DNA from: an uncultured Granulosicoccus sp.
GTDB taxonomy: Bacteria; Pseudomonadota; Gammaproteobacteria; Granulosicoccales; Granulosicoccaceae
Length of the DNA: 7,196 nt
Direction: 5' to 3'
Assembly: GCA_938016235.1 (NCBI GenBank)
Contig: CALLPU010000179.1
Span: 1-7,196, forward strand
This document shows, in pieces, positions 1 through 6,875 of the stretch. The notes below the pieces were generated by a model. The model was not told the DNA's origin. It ran no database searches and worked only from the letters and a program-made list of their open reading frames with translations. Each line of letters opens with the position of its first letter. The stretch's first letter is position 1. Both the position numbers and the translations under genes were made by a program.

Positions 1-686
1 CACGACAGCGGTTGCTCTCGCCACATGTACTGCAGATGATCTTTCTTGAAAAACCAGGCGTGCCCAACCAGATCCACACGTGTGGCTTCATCATAGTGAT
101 GGCCATTCCAGCCCACTTTATTCTTGGACGAGTATCCACCCTCTTCAGGCAGTAATACACCAGAGCCGCCCAAAATGCCGTCGAGCCCGGTGGCGTAGGT
201 ATCCAGGCAGTTCTTGAACCAGTGTGGCTGCGGCAGAATGTCGTCGTCGAGCAGGCATACGTAGGGTGTGCGTACCAGATTGGCGATGGCAAATCTACCC
301 CAGAATTTCCAGTTGGAATTGGACACGATTACGCGGTCCACAACGTCGGATACATCCTGCAACGGCATATCGCTATCATTGCACCACACCCAGATTTCAG
401 TGGGCGGCACACTTTGCTGACGCAAGGCATCCACCTGTGCCGCCAGATACTCACCGCGCTTGTACACCGTCAGGATAGCGGTGATGCCGTCATTGCGAAC
501 ATCGCCGATTTCGGTACCTGATTGCTTGAACGCAAACGTCGGGGCGGTGCTGGTTCGCTGCCGGATCAGTGCCGGTATTTTCACAGACCACCATGATTTT
601 ATCCGGGTATTCCACCACCAGCGCAAGCCTTCAACGGGTGTACGCCTGGCACGTCTGGACCGGTCGCGACGTTTGAAGTCACTCAT
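1..686 (-). CDS. Glycosyltransferase, GT2-like (GT-A fold), C-terminus cut by window edge
   Basis: Partial gene: 228 codons from an ATG at 686 run off the left edge with no stop. I infer a nucleotide-sugar-dependent glycosyltransferase of the GT-A type, probably working on a surface polysaccharide. After a basic, tryptophan-rich start (residues 1-40), a GT2-like core begins near residue 67 with ITAILTVYKR. The donor/metal motif LLDDDILPQPHWF is at about 145-157, with the DDD at 147-149, and VGHAWFFKK (about 207-215) resembles the acceptor-side region of the family. The region where the catalytic base and C-terminal helices should lie is outside the window. The start is placed six bases after the stop of the preceding gene. 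There is no recognisable Shine-Dalgarno, so initiation probably depends on ribosomes finishing the upstream gene. The frame is the same as the upstream gene, but an in-frame TGA blocks any longer start. Sugar and acceptor are unknown. Confidence 0.85.
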   Translation of the reverse strand, partial: MSDFKRRDRSRRARRTPVEGLRWWWNTRIKSWWSVKIPALIRQRTSTAPTFAFKQSGTEIGDVRNDGITAILTVYKRGEYLAAQVDALRQQSVPPTEIWVWCNDSDMPLQDVSDVVDRVIVSNSNWKFWGRFAIANLVRTPYVCLLDDDILPQPHWFKNCLDTYATGLDGILGGSGVLLPEEGGYSSKNKVGWNGHHYDEATRVDLVGHAWFFKKDHLQYMWREQPLS

Positions 687-692
687 GGCTGT

Positions 693-1586
693 TCATTCAC
701 TGTGTGGTTTGTCGGTTGCCTGGCGGATACCACCACGTATCCGTGACAATGATGAGTTCTTCGCATAGCGACCTTTCTCCGCATGCCGAATGCGATACAG
801 GCCAGACACCTTGATCGGTTTGCCATCGTATTCGATAACACGACGGAACACGGTGTCTTCATAGGTTTTTCGCCAACGCTCGGAAGGTTGCTGATACAAC
901 TTGATGGAACCGCAATAACCCACCGCACGTGCAACATCACCATGCACAATCTGAAAAGCTCCCTTGGCCTTGGTAATGTTGTTACGCTGGAAAAGTGACG
1001 TATCGATGTCCACGGTACCTTGCTCATCTATCGATTGGTTGAGCATCGGATGATCAGGCTGCAGCAAGTCGGTGATACCTTCGTGGTCTGGAAAAACCAG
1101 GCCGGTCTGTTGACCCGTCACGGCCTTTGCGACGGAGTCCAGGCAGCCTTCATGAAAAATCAAATCGCAATCGGCAAACCAGATCCAGTGCGCCTGACTC
1201 GATAGCGACGCCCTGTGCCTGCCAATCGCGCGGCGAAACAACTCGTTTTTAGGCATGACCTGGAAGTTCCAGGCTATGGTGTCTATCTGCAAGCCAGAGA
1301 AGTGCTCTACCAACTTGCACATGGCAATATCTTCCTGCGCATAAAAAAGTGTGTAGGTCAGATCACAATGGCGCGGCGGATGATTGACCAGGGAGCTCAA
1401 TTGAAACAATGACAAGTGCGCGTACTGCCAGCAATGACTGACAACCTGCAACGACAGCCGGCCCTCGGGGGCTGACAATTCATCCGGACGCGGAGCCTTC
1501 GGGGCAAACCACGACAACGGCAACACCGAGCCCACCAAACGATTGTAAAACTGGTTTTGCAACCAGATGCTGACATCACTGCTCAT
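693..1586 (-). CDS. Putative glycosyltransferase (GT-A-like, 297 aa)
   Basis: Complete 297-residue protein, likely a glycosyltransferase; the family is not firmly recognised. No signal peptide or clear membrane segment is visible, so it is probably cytoplasmic. A Rossmann-like first half (about 44-130) leads to the strand WIWFADCDLIF (134-144), whose DCD (139-141) fits the metal- and nucleotide-sugar-binding DxD motif. KGAFQIVHGD (208-217) and YEDTVFRR (242-249) fit the acceptor-side strand and the acidic catalytic-base region (E243, D244) of GT-A enzymes. The ATG overlaps the stop of the TPR gene by four bases (ATGA, 1583-1586). No good ribosome binding site precedes it, which points to translational coupling. 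The downstream glycosyltransferase follows after six bases in the same frame. Both probably act on the same glycan. An alternative is a galactosyl- or hexosyltransferase-like protein of unknown substrate. Confidence 0.75.
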   Translation of the reverse strand: MSSDVSIWLQNQFYNRLVGSVLPLSWFAPKAPRPDELSAPEGRLSLQVVSHCWQYAHLSLFQLSSLVNHPPRHCDLTYTLFYAQEDIAMCKLVEHFSGLQIDTIAWNFQVMPKNELFRRAIGRHRASLSSQAHWIWFADCDLIFHEGCLDSVAKAVTGQQTGLVFPDHEGITDLLQPDHPMLNQSIDEQGTVDIDTSLFQRNNITKAKGAFQIVHGDVARAVGYCGSIKLYQQPSERWRKTYEDTVFRRVIEYDGKPIKVSGLYRIRHAEKGRYAKNSSLSRIRGGIRQATDKPHSE

Positions 1587-1933
1587 TGGCCGGGTTCTGG
1601 ATCCCCGGTTGCCGCATCCAGCGCCTTGATAACACGCTTTCTGAATACGTTGATTTCCTTGGCGGTCTGTTTGTCGCCATTGCCCAGCGCTACCTGTTCG
1701 CCCTGATCAAAAGCGGCCTTGGCCTCCTGTAGTTGCCCATCGCCGGCCAGTGCCCGCCCCAACACGCGCCAGGCAGCAGAATAGTCGGGCTTTAAAACCA
1801 CCGCCTCACGCAGGTGCTGAATGGCAGATTCAAAGTTCTGCTCATTGAAGTAGGCATTGCCCAGCGTGTAACGCAGCATGTCACTGTCCTGCCCGCGCGC
1901 CAGCATGGCTTCAAACGTATCGATCTGACTCAT
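1583..1933 (-). CDS. Small tetratricopeptide (TPR) repeat protein, 116 aa
   Basis: The protein is essentially two TPR units, at about residues 19-50 and 51-84. They show the expected small and aromatic positions (LGNAYFNEQNFESAIQHL, then AWRVLGRALAGDGQLQEA) and the closing LKPD turn. A basic helix follows at about 88-106 and a short acidic/proline tail. TPR pairs are protein-protein adaptors; no enzymatic residues are evident and no export signal is seen, so it is probably a cytoplasmic scaffold, perhaps for the neighbouring glycosyltransferases (inference). I place the start at ATG 1933 because GAGGG (1940-1944) sits six bases upstream. A longer reading from a TTG at 1939 would put the start directly against that GAGGG. 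The stop overlaps the start of the next gene by ATGA. It begins 32 bases after the methyltransferase stop. Confidence 0.85.
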   Translation of the reverse strand: MSQIDTFEAMLARGQDSDMLRYTLGNAYFNEQNFESAIQHLREAVVLKPDYSAAWRVLGRALAGDGQLQEAKAAFDQGEQVALGNGDKQTAKEINVFRKRVIKALDAATGDPEPGQ

Positions 1934-1939
1934 ATCCAA

Positions 1940-1944
1940 CCCTC
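1940..1944 (-). promoter_or_regulatory. Ribosome binding site for the TPR gene
   Basis: On the minus strand this reads GAGGG, six bases before ATG 1933. It decides between that ATG and the TTG two codons upstream, which lies immediately next to the site and so cannot use it. Confidence 0.7.
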
Positions 1945-1965
1945 AACACTCGCAATGCAGGCCAG

Positions 1966-2547
1966 CTAATGCTCAGGCCGACGCGCAATCAGTCTGGCTT
2001 CCGCCTTACCTTCATCATCGGGCAAGGGTTCGTGGTATTCCAGAACCTTCAGCCCATCAAACAAGCTTAGCAGCTCATTGGCGGCCAGCAGGTAGTCCGG
2101 ATTGGAAAGACCGTGAGTAAAGGTTTGATAAAACAGCACGCCACCGGGTTTCAAGGCGGCGGATATGGCGGGGCACAGACTACGATCCAGAAACTTGCTG
2201 ACCACAATGACATGGAAAGTGGAGGGTTCGGGCGGCACCTTGACAACATCTCGAACCGCCACATCGTAAATCATCTTCGGCCGGCGACTGAGGATCTCCT
2301 CTACTACGGTTTCACTGATGTCCCACGCACTGACTCTGAAGCCGCGTTGCGCTAGCCAGTGTCCGTTAGCCGCCCGGCCACAGGCCAGATCCAGTGCCTT
2401 GCACGGACCTTCCATTTCCCGCGCTCGCCCGTCCTCGCCTAGCGGTAGCCATCGAACTCCACGACTGAGCACCCGCGCGGGTGCAGGCATCGGCTTACCT
2501 GAATAGGAATAACGCGAATTCCACTTACTGGCGATCTCTTCGCTCAT
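1966..2547 (-). CDS. Class I SAM-dependent methyltransferase, 193 aa
   Basis: Small, apparently complete class I (Rossmann-fold) methyltransferase, related in layout to the TehB-like group. Motif I, LDLACGRAANG, is at 52-62 and forms the SAM-binding glycine loop. The acidic residue ending strand 2 is D76 (SAWD), expected to hold the SAM ribose. D100 is a candidate motif III residue near the adenine, and the post-motif strand LKPGGVLFYQTF is at 132-143. The N-terminal segment WNSRYSYSG (9-17) resembles the W-x-x-R-Y start common in this group. GLSNPDYLLAANELL (146-160) probably forms the substrate-side cap. The acceptor is unknown, and nothing here shows tellurite resistance or ubiquinone synthesis specifically. 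The start is supported by AGGTGAGG seven bases upstream. It lies 51 bases after trkH, so it may be co-transcribed with the potassium genes. Confidence 0.88.
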   Translation of the reverse strand: MSEEIASKWNSRYSYSGKPMPAPARVLSRGVRWLPLGEDGRAREMEGPCKALDLACGRAANGHWLAQRGFRVSAWDISETVVEEILSRRPKMIYDVAVRDVVKVPPEPSTFHVIVVSKFLDRSLCPAISAALKPGGVLFYQTFTHGLSNPDYLLAANELLSLFDGLKVLEYHEPLPDDEGKAEARLIARRPEH

Positions 2548-2554
2548 GCTTCAG

Positions 2555-2562
2555 CCTCACCT
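2555..2562 (-). promoter_or_regulatory. Ribosome binding site for the methyltransferase gene
   Basis: Reads AGGTGAGG on the minus strand, seven bases before ATG 2547. It is a near-ideal anti-Shine-Dalgarno match and the strongest such site in the left half of the window, suggesting independent and efficient initiation after trkH. Confidence 0.7.
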
Positions 2563-2598
2563 CATGCAGTGAGAGTACACGAGTGAGCGCGTAACGTA

Positions 2599-4065
2599 TC
2601 ACTGACGCCAGAAAGACGGTGTAAACAGAATGAGCAGCGTAAAGATTTCCAGGCGTCCAAACAGCATGGCCACACTGAGCACAGAGAGTGAGAAATCTCC
2701 CAGACTCGAATAATTGGCTGCAACGATGCCAAGGCCGGGGCCCAGGTTATTCAGGCAGGCAACCACCGCTGAAAAGGCCGATTCCTGATCCAGGCCCGCC
2801 GCCATGAGCAGTAACAGCATGATGGCAAGCAGTGCCAGGTAGCTGGCAAAAAAGCCCCACACCACATCGATCATCCGGTTGGACATCGCCTGCTTGCCGA
2901 CCTTGACCATGATGGTGGCATGCGGATGCAGCAAACGCCGAATTTCCCGCTGCCCCTGTTTGAACAACAACAGCACGCGAATCACCTTCATGCCACCGCC
3001 GGTTGATCCTGTGCAGCCACCTGCGAAACTGGCGAACAACAGAAGCACGGGCAAGAACCCTGGCCAGTTGAAATACTCCTCAGAGGTGTAGCCTGTGGTT
3101 GTACCGATAGACACCACATGAAACAAGCCTTTGACCAGCGCATCATTCCATTCGGACGTCTTACTCAGATAAAGATACGCACTGGTGACAACCGTTAAAC
3201 AGAGTGCGATTAGCAAGTAGGTACGAAACTCCTCATCACGCCAGTAATGGCGAATATCCAGCTGGCGTGCTGCCGTGAAGTGCAAGGCAAAGTTCACCCC
3301 CGATATCAGCATGAACACCACGGCTATCATCTCTATCAACGTGCTGTCGAAGTATCCGATGCTGTTATCGTGCGTGGAGAAACCACCGATTGCCACGGTG
3401 GAAAAACTATGGCCAACGGCATCGAACAGGCTCATGCCTGCAGCCCAGTAAGCCAGGGCACAACTGACCGTCAAGCCCAGATAGATATACCAGAGCGCCT
3501 TTGCGGTACCCGCTATTCGTGGTGTCAGTTTGTCTTTGCTGATACCCGGGGTTTCAGCTCGAAAGAGTTGTTGCCCCCCGATACCCAGCATCGGCAAGAC
3601 GGCAATGGCCAGCACGATGATCCCCATCCCGCCCAGCCACTGCATCTGCTGACGATAAAACAGAATGGACTTGGGCAAGAGATCCAGCCCGACAATGACA
3701 GTGGCACCGGTGGTCGTCAGACCCGACATGGATTCGAAGATAGCGGCCGCTACCGACATGTCCAGCGCCGAATACAGATAAAACGGCAACGCGCCAAAGA
3801 TGCCCAGTACTGCCCAGAACAACACGACCACCAGAAAACCGTCTCTGAGCCGTAGCTGGCCAACATGATCCTTTACCGGCATATACAACAACAAACCCGT
3901 AAACATGGTGGTAACGAAAGCACCAATGAACGGCGTTATCGAGTTCCACGGATCACGCGAAATGATGCCTACCATCAAGGGGGTAAACAACGTAAAGCTG
4001 AACAGTGTGAGCAGAATACCCACAACGCGCTGGACGACGCGCACCTGGATAGGAAGTGATGACAT
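2599..4065 (-). CDS. trkH: Trk potassium uptake system membrane subunit TrkH
   Basis: Inner-membrane potassium-translocating subunit of the Trk system, 488 aa (E. coli TrkH is about 483). It is a hydrophobic protein built of four M1-P-M2 repeats. All four selectivity-filter segments are visible: TTTGAT at 117-122, IGGFST at 226-231, GTTTGY at 321-326 and NNLGPG at 439-444, each with its conserved glycine. The family signature GGCTGSTGGGMKVIR occupies 349-363, within the third repeat after its pore loop. The arginine in FGRLEIF (R471) matches the conserved arginine implicated in gating in the studied TrkH structure. The protein ends in the usual FTPSFWR. By family knowledge TrkH works as a dimer gated by a TrkA ring that senses nucleotides. 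It starts 19 bases after trkA, with a modest GGATAGG five bases before the ATG. TrkG is the alternative paralogue name; the pairing with trkA favours TrkH. Confidence 0.97.
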   Translation of the reverse strand: MSSLPIQVRVVQRVVGILLTLFSFTLFTPLMVGIISRDPWNSITPFIGAFVTTMFTGLLLYMPVKDHVGQLRLRDGFLVVVLFWAVLGIFGALPFYLYSALDMSVAAAIFESMSGLTTTGATVIVGLDLLPKSILFYRQQMQWLGGMGIIVLAIAVLPMLGIGGQQLFRAETPGISKDKLTPRIAGTAKALWYIYLGLTVSCALAYWAAGMSLFDAVGHSFSTVAIGGFSTHDNSIGYFDSTLIEMIAVVFMLISGVNFALHFTAARQLDIRHYWRDEEFRTYLLIALCLTVVTSAYLYLSKTSEWNDALVKGLFHVVSIGTTTGYTSEEYFNWPGFLPVLLLFASFAGGCTGSTGGGMKVIRVLLLFKQGQREIRRLLHPHATIMVKVGKQAMSNRMIDVVWGFFASYLALLAIMLLLLMAAGLDQESAFSAVVACLNNLGPGLGIVAANYSSLGDFSLSVLSVAMLFGRLEIFTLLILFTPSFWRQ

Positions 4066-4084
4066 GCGTACCTATCCGTCGATA

Positions 4085-5458
4085 TCAGACAAACGTGATA
4101 CCGACCTGGAACAGTTTTTCCACGTCGGCGATCTGTTGTTTGTTTGTAATGAGAACAATCAGGTGATCTTCGGCTTCAATAACTAGATCGTGATGCGCAA
4201 CCATCACTTCATCACCTCGAACCACCACACCGATACTGGCGCTGGTTGGTAGGTCAATGTCACCGATGGTCCGCCCCACCAGCACTGAGGTGTCCTTGTC
4301 GCCATGAGCAACACCTTCCAGGGCTTCCGCAGAACCACGGCGTAACGAGTGCACAGCCACCACATCACCACGGCGAATCAACGTCAGTAGCGCGCCAATC
4401 GTGATCTGCTGGGGCGATATGGCGACATCAATGATATCGCGCTCTACCAGATCCACGTAGGCTGGCCGGTTGATCAGCGACATGATCTTGCGTGCGCCCA
4501 TGCGTTTGGCCAGCATGGCAGAGAGAATGTTGGCCTCGTCGTCATTGGTTAACGCACAAAAGACATCCATTTCCTGAATGTTTTCGTTGATCAGCATTTC
4601 CTGGTTGGCCGCATCACCGTGCAACACCATGGCCGTGTTCAATGTCGAGGCCAGCACATCGGCGCGTTCGCCGCGCGCCTCGATGATCTTGACGCGATAG
4701 AGTCGCTCCAGCTTTCTGGCCAGCAACAAGCCGATGTTTCCGCCACCGGCAATCATGACGCGTTTACACGGCACATCATCGTGGTGGAACTGAGCCATGA
4801 CTTTAGCAGTGTGCTTGCGCATGCCCATGAAGAACACGATGTCCTCTTCAAGAATCATCGTGTTACCTTTCGGGATGATAGCTTCATCGCCCCGATACAA
4901 CGCCATGACGCGCGTTTCAATCTGACCCAGCAACCCGGTAAGATCGGCCAGCTTGCGCCCTGCCATCGGCGCTCCTTTCTGTACTTCTATGCCAACCAGA
5001 CGTACTTTTCCGTGCGCAAAATCCACCACCTGCAAAGCACCGGGGTGTTCGATGATGCGCTGTATATGTTCAGTGATCAGCTGCTCAGGACTGATGATGA
5101 CATCAATGGGAATGTTGTCGTTGTCGAACAGGTTTTTCTCACGCATGTACTCCATGGAACGAATACGCGCAATTTTCGAGGGCGTACGGAATAGCGTGTA
5201 CGCAATCTGGATGGCAACAATGTTGGTCTCGTCCGAGTCGGTTGCCGCAATGATCATGTCGGCATCCTCAGCACCTGCCGAGCGCAGCACTTCAGGGTAG
5301 GACGCCGGACCTTTCACCGTGCGCAGATCCGAGTTGTTTTCCAGCTCTTCGAGGATGGCAGCGTTGGTATCCACCACGGTCACCTCGTTGTCTTCCAGAA
5401 CCAGACTTCTGGCAACGGTCAGACCAACCTGACCTGCACCCAGTACGATAATTTTCAT
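4085..5458 (-). CDS. trkA: Trk potassium uptake system nucleotide-binding subunit TrkA
   Basis: Cytoplasmic regulatory subunit that binds NAD(H) and adenine nucleotides and gates TrkH. At 457 aa it matches the normal length (E. coli about 458). It has the expected duplicated layout: RCK_N 1 (about 1-125), RCK_C 1 (about 140-225), RCK_N 2 (about 231-350) and RCK_C 2 (about 370-457). The first Rossmann motif is GAGQVG at 7-12 with D30 closing strand 2. The second is GGGNIG at 238-243 with E260. Both nucleotide sites therefore look intact. Further family blocks seen are ATDSDETN (72-79) and ALTNDDEAN (302-310). It starts 40 bases after the ntrX-like stop with no obvious Shine-Dalgarno. The trkH gene follows 19 bases downstream, so the two subunits are probably made from one message. 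Confidence 0.97.
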   Translation of the reverse strand: MKIIVLGAGQVGLTVARSLVLEDNEVTVVDTNAAILEELENNSDLRTVKGPASYPEVLRSAGAEDADMIIAATDSDETNIVAIQIAYTLFRTPSKIARIRSMEYMREKNLFDNDNIPIDVIISPEQLITEHIQRIIEHPGALQVVDFAHGKVRLVGIEVQKGAPMAGRKLADLTGLLGQIETRVMALYRGDEAIIPKGNTMILEEDIVFFMGMRKHTAKVMAQFHHDDVPCKRVMIAGGGNIGLLLARKLERLYRVKIIEARGERADVLASTLNTAMVLHGDAANQEMLINENIQEMDVFCALTNDDEANILSAMLAKRMGARKIMSLINRPAYVDLVERDIIDVAISPQQITIGALLTLIRRGDVVAVHSLRRGSAEALEGVAHGDKDTSVLVGRTIGDIDLPTSASIGVVVRGDEVMVAHHDLVIEAEDHLIVLITNKQQIADVEKLFQVGITFV

Positions 5459-5498
5459 GAATTGAAACCAGCGACCCGACGATTGTTATTGATGCACG

Positions 5499-6875
5499 TT
5501 ACTCACGCACCTTGTCCAGGTCGATATCCAGACTGCGAAGCTTCCGATAAAGATGGGTTCGTTCCATACCAACATGTTTGGCAAGATCACCTATGTTGCC
5601 TTGCGTTTCGGACAGGCAACGCAGTAGATACTGACGCTCAAAATCCGCCCTTGCTTCTCGTAGCGGCAGATCGTGGCGAAGCGCAAGGGTGGTATCGCTA
5701 CTGACCACGATACCCAGCACCCGATTGATCTCCGGAACCTCGATCTCAGTGGGGCCACCGAGCAGCAGAATGCGCTGCACCAGGTTTTTCAGCTCCAGCA
5801 GATTACCGGGCCAGTCGAGGTTACGCAGCCGATTCTGGGCCGCCACACTGAAATGCCGGTACGCCAACCCCTCCTCTTCCACGTGCCAGTCAACGAAGCC
5901 TTCCAGCAAGGCCGGAATATCTTCAGGATGCTCGCGCAAGGGTTTGAGCGTCAGGGTCTCTGCGCTGAGCAGACGGGCTAGCGCGGCATCCAGCATACCC
6001 TGCCTGACCACCAGCCCCAGATCGCTCCGCGATGAAGCCACCAGACGACAGCGAAAGGGTATTCGCGTGTTACCCCCAATGCGGGTAAACCCCTGCTGTT
6101 CAATCGCCTGACGCAGACATTGCTGCGCACTGGGCGGTAGTAGCTCCACATCGGTCAGAAACAAGGTGCCGCCGGCTGCAGACTCGAGAAATCCTGTGCT
6201 CAGACCGCCACTACTCTCATCACCGTAAAGCTCTCGGTGAGCATTGACCGTAGACAGGGTATCGCAGCGCAGCTGAATAAATCGCCCGGTAAGCTCGGGG
6301 TTCTGATCGTGAGCATTTTGCGCAAACAGCACGCGCCCACTGCCCGATTCGCCAATCAACAACAACGAATCGGTCCGCAACGCTTGTGCCTGCAGTTGCT
6401 CACGCAGTGTCTTGACATACTCGCTCACACCCAGCAGCAGGGGCAGACGCCGTGGCACCGGCTGCGCATTGGCCATGCCGCTTCCGGCAGCAGCACCAGC
6501 GGGTGCTTCCGCCAGCGCTTTTTCAACCGTGAGCAGCAGCTTAGCCAGCGATAGCGGCTTTTCGATGAAATCCACAGCCCCATGGCGGGTGGCTTCGACC
6601 GCAGTTTCCACAGTGCCGTGGCCGGAAATCATGATGACCGGAAAATCCAGTGTACCGGCGCTTTTCCAGGATTTGAGCAGACTGACGCCGTCCATGTCCG
6701 GCATCCAGATGTCCAGCAATACCAGATCCGGGCGTGATTCTGCCACACACGCCCTGGCCGCCTCGGCCGTGTCGGCAGACGACACCGCGTAGCCCTCGTC
6801 CTCAAGAATTTCCTGCAGCAGCCCGCGGATATCAGGCTCATCATCTACCACCAGTACGGCACGTTCACTACTCAT
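5499..6875 (-). CDS. ntrX: NtrX-like response regulator with degenerate sigma-54 AAA+ domain
   Basis: NtrC-family response regulator, 458 aa, partner of the overlapping kinase. The receiver domain (about 5-120) is complete: acidic pocket D11-D12, phosphoacceptor D55 in LLDIWMPDMDG, S84 and K106. An Ala/Gly/Pro linker follows (about 122-142). The AAA+ domain (about 145-385) keeps its overall pattern but has lost key residues. Walker A ends in R181 (GESGSGR) where lysine is expected. Walker B is GGTLFLTD (T241 replaces Asp, D242 replaces Glu). The GAFTGA loop is absent and the segment is about five residues short. Sensor I ATN is SSR (281-283), the first arginine finger is L295 (R301 of the second remains) and the sensor II arginine is L360. 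The C-terminal Fis-type helix-turn-helix (about 412-452, with NIGDLAKHVGMERTHLYRKL) is intact. I infer a phosphorylation-controlled DNA-binding regulator that cannot activate sigma-54 polymerase. The start overlaps the kinase stop by ATGA and has a CAGGAG seven bases upstream. Confidence 0.92.
   Translation of the reverse strand: MSSERAVLVVDDEPDIRGLLQEILEDEGYAVSSADTAEAARACVAESRPDLVLLDIWMPDMDGVSLLKSWKSAGTLDFPVIMISGHGTVETAVEATRHGAVDFIEKPLSLAKLLLTVEKALAEAPAGAAAGSGMANAQPVPRRLPLLLGVSEYVKTLREQLQAQALRTDSLLLIGESGSGRVLFAQNAHDQNPELTGRFIQLRCDTLSTVNAHRELYGDESSGGLSTGFLESAAGGTLFLTDVELLPPSAQQCLRQAIEQQGFTRIGGNTRIPFRCRLVASSRSDLGLVVRQGMLDAALARLLSAETLTLKPLREHPEDIPALLEGFVDWHVEEEGLAYRHFSVAAQNRLRNLDWPGNLLELKNLVQRILLLGGPTEIEVPEINRVLGIVVSSDTTLALRHDLPLREARADFERQYLLRCLSETQGNIGDLAKHVGMERTHLYRKLRSLDIDLDKVRE

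Noticed and set aside
683..1027. Minus-strand 114-codon frame overlapping the first glycosyltransferase gene
   Set aside because: It sits in another frame of the same strand inside a gene with coherent glycosyltransferase motifs, and its Cys/Arg/Met-rich composition is typical of an out-of-frame reading.
1937..1939. TTG as start of the TPR gene
   Set aside because: It touches the GAGGG ribosome binding site directly, leaving no spacing. The ATG at 1933 has a six-base spacer and is preferred.
2548..2598. Possible terminator in the longest intergenic gap, between trkH and the methyltransferase gene
   Set aside because: Only a very short CTCA/TGAG pairing is visible, with no T tract. It does not qualify as an intrinsic terminator.
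3247..3855. 202-codon open frame on the plus strand
   Set aside because: It lies wholly antisense to trkH, has low-complexity His/Gln/Arg-rich content and no family motif. It is a frame shadow of a well-conserved gene.
4619..5194. 191-codon open frame on the plus strand
   Set aside because: Antisense to the conserved middle of trkA, with no recognisable domain or ribosome binding site. Treated as a shadow.
5459..5498. Possible promoter between the ntrX-like gene and trkA
   Set aside because: Only 40 bases, with no convincing -35/-10 or -24/-12 pair that I could see by eye. A promoter inside the end of the upstream gene cannot be excluded.
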